Positions 4,775-6,954 of a stretch of DNA of 6,954 nt are shown piece by piece; the stretch's first letter is position 1, and each line of letters begins with the position of its first letter. The stretch lies in assembly GCA_001782805.1 (NCBI GenBank), contig MFPT01000014.1:1-6954 (forward strand). The letters run 5' to 3'. This stretch comes from Candidatus Magasanikbacteria bacterium RIFCSPHIGHO2_01_FULL_41_23 (GTDB lineage: Bacteria; Patescibacteria; ABY1; Magasanikbacterales; UBA922). The translations under genes were made by a program, and so were the position numbers. The notes beneath the pieces were generated by a model. The model ran no database searches and was not told the DNA's origin. It saw only the letters and a program-made list of their open reading frames with translations.

Positions 4775-5782
4775 ATAATCAGTGATTTTTTTTATTAATT
4801 CTTGAGGCGAATCAGCAGACTCGGCGGCTTTAATTTTTAGCAAATAGTCTAGATTGGCTTCTTCTTGTCCGGGAATGGGAGAAACCAAAATCATTGGTTT
4901 GCCAATTGCCAGACATTCGCTGGTTATAAGTCCGCCCGGTTTAGTGACAACTACTGTGGCGGCCTGCAAAAAATTTGGCATGTCATTGGTCCATCCTAAA
5001 ATTGCATGGTTATTTTGGGGCGGCCAGGGCAACGCGTTTATTTTTTTTTGTAAAGAATCATCCTTGCCTGTTATAACGACAATTGACAGGTTCGGAATTT
5101 TCCACAGATGAGGAATAAAATTAATAGAGTTCATAGTTCCAGAACAACTATTCAAAATTAAAATAAGCGGGTGTTCAACAGGCAAACCATATTTTATTTT
5201 TGTCGCCGCCATGTCTGTTTTTTCATACAGGCGTGGGCTGACCGGAATTGGCGACAAGATAATTTTTTCTGGAAGTATTGGATAATGATTGGTGAGCCAC
5301 TCTTTAATATCTGACGACGCGACAAAATAATTGGTATTGCTGGGATGATACCACAAAGGATGCCAACCATAATCAGTTACAACCATGGAAAGTGGGATTT
5401 TTTTCAATTGAGTTGTGTTCAAAAAATACGGCGCGAAAAAATGAGTGGCAATGATTTTGTCCGGTGAAAATTTTTCCAGAATTGTGCTGAATCGGCGTGA
5501 TGATCGGTCAGCTATAATTTTAAAAATTTTTGTTGAAATAATTGTGCCATATTTTGTGTTGGTTGATTGATATAAAAATTTCCAGAGAAGGGGAAAATAT
5601 CCAAATACCGTGGTATACCAAGAAAAAAAAAGCAATTTGGTTAATGAACAGATATTATTGGTAAGATCAAAAATTTTTACCGTAGAGGCTGGATCTTCTG
5701 AAGATATAGTTTCGGCCAAAGCCAAAGCAGCTGCATTGTGACCATTTCCAAGGCTAGCCGTTATGATCGCAATTCTTTTCAC
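4766..5782 (-). CDS. GT28 / MGDG-synthase-like glycosyltransferase
   Basis: A 338-residue protein of the MGDG synthase/UgtP/MurG-like GT28 group, which transfers sugars from nucleotide sugars to lipid acceptors at the cytoplasmic membrane. The N-terminal acceptor domain shows G-N-G-H-N-A-A (12-18) and T-D-Y-G-W-H-P-L-W (136-144), typical of the MGDG branch. The C-terminal donor-binding domain shows L-N-S-C-S-G-T (210-216), G-W-T-N-D-M-P (263-269), K-P-G-G-L-I-T-S-E (281-289) and P-G-Q-E-E-A-N (304-310). It is somewhat shorter than typical family members but has both halves. The start is GTG, overlapping the TGA of the upstream NYN gene as GTGA, so the two are one operon. Sugar and acceptor cannot be read from sequence. 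A diacylglycerol glycosyltransferase is likeliest, and use of another lipid is possible. Confidence 0.85.
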   Translation of the reverse strand: MKRIAIITASLGNGHNAAALALAETISSEDPASTVKIFDLTNNICSLTKLLFFSWYTTVFGYFPLLWKFLYQSTNTKYGTIISTKIFKIIADRSSRRFSTILEKFSPDKIIATHFFAPYFLNTTQLKKIPLSMVVTDYGWHPLWYHPSNTNYFVASSDIKEWLTNHYPILPEKIILSPIPVSPRLYEKTDMAATKIKYGLPVEHPLILILNSCSGTMNSINFIPHLWKIPNLSIVVITGKDDSLQKKINALPWPPQNNHAILGWTNDMPNFLQAATVVVTKPGGLITSECLAIGKPMILVSPIPGQEEANLDYLLKIKAAESADSPQELIKKITDYLK

Positions 5783-6444
5783 AGAAATTCTGCATTAGCC
5801 CTTATAATAAAAGGCTTCAAATCTGACTCCGTGAGTATTCTCTGAATATCGGTTTTACTTATCATGGTCTGAAGAGGTCTTGTTGGTTCATTCCTGATTT
5901 GGTCTAGAATAGAAAAGCCAATATACTCAACTTTCTTTTTCTGACGATGGCGTATCCAATCTATTGCTGGCACAAGATCAGCATCAGAACTTACTACAAT
6001 CGCAGTATCATACTGATTATCAATTGCTCCAACGATTAAATCAGTGGCTAGCTTCACATCTATTCCTTTTTCCCGTGTCCGTTCAAATTCGATTTGGTAT
6101 ATTCCTTTTTTATGCAACTCACTATAATTTTTAACTCGCTCATCTATGACTATCTTTTCTAAACGCGTACGTAGCTTGCTAGTATTAATATTCCATTGTT
6201 TTGAAGATAATACAGTAAAAAATTTTGTTTGTCGCGACATTGCCTCTTTCGTTTTTGGATTTCCCTCATGCTCTCTTACTGTCCCAACGTAATAACGCTT
6301 TCCTGTTATTACTCTCCCATGCGCTAAAAAATCAACAAATTGCTCAAATAAAAAATCAGGCTCTCGAATACTAAGTTTTTTTATGACTAAATGGTAAAAA
6401 TTTCCACCGTCAATATAAATATGGACTCGTTCTGACTGTATCAT
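5779..6444 (-). CDS. NYN-domain (LabA/DUF88-like) putative ribonuclease
   Basis: A 221-residue NYN-domain protein of the PIN-like nuclease superfamily. The start carries Y-I-D-G-G-N-F-Y (10-17) with the first acidic residue D12 and N15. E-K-G-I-D-V-K-L-A-T-D (125-135) gives D129 and D135. V-S-S-D-A-D-L-V-P-A-I (151-161) supplies D154 and D156. These conserved acids are expected to bind metal and cleave RNA. No signal peptide or membrane helix is seen, so it is cytoplasmic. The C-terminal 50 residues hold no domain I recognise. Its stop overlaps the GTG start of the glycosyltransferase by four bases. It follows tRNA-His on the same strand. The ATG has only a weak, distant AGGG (13 bases away). 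Fold confident, substrate unknown. Confidence 0.85.
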   Translation of the reverse strand: MIQSERVHIYIDGGNFYHLVIKKLSIREPDFLFEQFVDFLAHGRVITGKRYYVGTVREHEGNPKTKEAMSRQTKFFTVLSSKQWNINTSKLRTRLEKIVIDERVKNYSELHKKGIYQIEFERTREKGIDVKLATDLIVGAIDNQYDTAIVVSSDADLVPAIDWIRHRQKKKVEYIGFSILDQIRNEPTRPLQTMISKTDIQRILTESDLKPFIIRANAEFL

Positions 6445-6461
6445 AATAGATAATTTACCCT

Positions 6462-6504
6462 AAAACAAAAATCCTGCACACTACCCCGAAAGGTAGGCGC
6501 AGGA
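6462..6504 (-). terminator. Terminator-like hairpin in the NYN gene leader
   Basis: On the - strand TCCTGCGC pairs with GTGCAGGA (one G-T pair) and CTACC with GGTAG, with one bulged T. The loop is a few bases long and TTTTTGTTTT follows (6471-6462). It has the form of a strong intrinsic terminator. It could end the tRNA-His transcript, or attenuate the operon, because the promoter at 6519-6547 lies just upstream of it and the NYN start codon just downstream. Confidence 0.7.
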
Positions 6505-6518
6505 GACTTTATGTAATA

Positions 6519-6547
6519 AATATACACGACATAGATACATATGTCAA
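6519..6547 (-). promoter_or_regulatory. Sigma70-type promoter of the NYN-glycosyltransferase operon
   Basis: On the - strand, TTGACA (6547-6542) and TATATT (6524-6519) are 17 bases apart. Initiation near 6512 would place the terminator-like hairpin only about eight bases from the 5' end of the mRNA, with a leader of about 68 bases. Confidence 0.65.
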
Positions 6548-6608
6548 ATTATTCGTGTATGATAATCTATAGAAATATACAAGCGCTTTCGCGCAGGAAA
6601 CTCCTCAT

Positions 6609-6684
6609 TGGGGTGACTAATGGGAATCGAACCCATGCTAAAGGTTCCACAAACCTCTGTGCTAACCATTACACCATAGTCACC
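6609..6684 (-). tRNA. tRNA-His (anticodon GTG)
   Basis: A full cloverleaf reads on the - strand. Acceptor GTGACTA pairs with TAGTCAC, and the D-arm GTGT pairs with GCAC. The anticodon arm is GAGGT-TTGTGGA-ACCTT with GTG at positions 34-36. The T-arm is ATGGG-TTCGATT-CCCAT. A G precedes position 1 and faces C73, the histidine identity pair, and CCA is encoded in the gene. No unusual bases are seen. It is transcribed towards the NYN gene, about 165 bases away. Confidence 0.95.
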
Positions 6685-6710
6685 CCGCTAAGGACTTTTT
6701 TTGTTGGGCA

Positions 6711-6739
6711 ATTATAGAAAAATAAATTCATTTTGTCAA
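6711..6739 (-). promoter_or_regulatory. Promoter of tRNA-His
   Basis: On the - strand, a perfect TTGACA (6739-6734) and a perfect TATAAT (6716-6711) are separated by 17 bases. Transcription would start near 6704, about 20 bases before the tRNA. This is the strongest promoter in the window, as expected for a stable RNA. Confidence 0.85.
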
Positions 6740-6757
6740 CGCATTGGTTTATTCTGA

Positions 6758-6808
6758 CTTGTCCTGAGCGGCTTGTGGTGAGCACAGTCGAACCGCGCCG
6801 AAGGGGAT
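6758..6808. repeat. Palindromic sequence resembling a dispersed CTTGTCCTGAGC...CGAA repeat
   Basis: CTTGTCCTGAGC (6758-6769), CAGTCGAA and CGAAGGG resemble a repeat type seen between genes in many bacteria. Internally GCGG (6768-6771) pairs with CCGC (6793-6796) and TGTG with CACA, giving a stacked hairpin. A second stem, CTTGGT (6812-6817) with ACCAAG (6829-6834), follows. The family assignment is from memory of the motif only. Confidence 0.45.
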
Positions 6809-6864
6809 TGTCTTGGTGTATTTATTGTACCAAGCTCGAACCCATTTCCAAAACCGCTAATGTG

Positions 6865-6883
6865 CCACGCGCGGAGCGCGTGG
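6865..6883. repeat. GC-rich perfect hairpin
   Basis: CCACGCGC-GGA-GCGCGTGG is an eight-pair perfect stem with a three-base loop, in a stretch with no gene. No T-run follows on either strand. Confidence 0.6.
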
Positions 6884-6925
6884 TGGCTCTGAATTGAATC
6901 GTACGCTCGGAGAAAGCCCCACGCA

Positions 6926-6941
6926 CTGGCGAGTACGCCAG
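6926..6941. repeat. Perfect hairpin near the window end
   Basis: CTGGCG-AGTA-CGCCAG is a six-pair stem with a four-base loop. The surrounding final 60 bases are visibly richer in G and C than the rest of the window. They may belong to a repeat or gene continuing beyond the edge. Confidence 0.5.
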
Positions 6942-6954
6942 CAACCCCGAAAGA

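Noticed and set aside
6738..6954. Open - strand frame running off the right edge, about 72 codons to TGA
   Set aside because: It reads through several perfect hairpins and a repeat-like sequence; low-complexity translation with no domain. It could be a gene end but cannot be supported.
1..6954. CRISPR array, insertion sequence or phage genes
   Set aside because: No regularly spaced repeats with unique spacers, no transposase or integrase, and no phage structural gene seen on either strand.

Overview
The window looks like part of a Candidate Phyla Radiation (Patescibacteria) genome. This is inferred from a tandem array of small VirB2/TrbC-like 'type IV secretion pilin' proteins, a type common in that group. 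AT-rich start regions without Shine-Dalgarno sequences, small genes and many short intergenic hairpins fit the same picture. TGA is used as a stop, so a TGA-recoding lineage is unlikely. No species can be named from the sequence.

Positions 1-4508, all on the + strand, hold a pilin array. It begins with the last codons of an upstream gene (3-50) and continues with seven complete pilin paralogues (P1-P7 here). Each has a signal peptide, a first membrane helix, a short polar loop (A-G-D/N-E...K-A-K/R) and a second membrane helix ending near A-S-Y-A-I-T. P3-P4 overlap by 4 bases and P5-P6-P7 are packed 3-4 bases apart, so these are likely co-transcribed. P2 and P3 also carry cysteine-rich C-terminal domains. 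In P2 that domain is out of frame because of a nine-G tract. In P3 it is in frame but contains a nine-C tract. Together they suggest on/off switching of exposed pilin tails, or sequencing error in homopolymers.

Positions 4509-4765 lie between convergent gene sets. They contain a consensus promoter, a structured RNA of about 80 nt and an intrinsic terminator, with no downstream gene in the same orientation. A hairpin repeat follows; a second copy of it lies upstream of P5.

Positions 4766-6444, on the - strand, hold a two-gene operon: a NYN-domain putative RNase followed by a GT28/MGDG-synthase-like glycosyltransferase, overlapping by 4 bases. Its leader has a clear sigma70-type promoter and a terminator-like hairpin. 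Upstream is tRNA-His(GTG), also on the - strand, with its own consensus promoter.

Positions 6740-6954 are gene-free and carry four hairpins, one inside a sequence resembling a dispersed repeat.

How the parts fit: the array probably supplies subunits or minor components of an envelope-spanning filament or secretion/conjugation channel, with P2 and P3 as candidate exposed tips or adhesins. The glycosyltransferase/NYN operon and tRNA look like unrelated neighbours.
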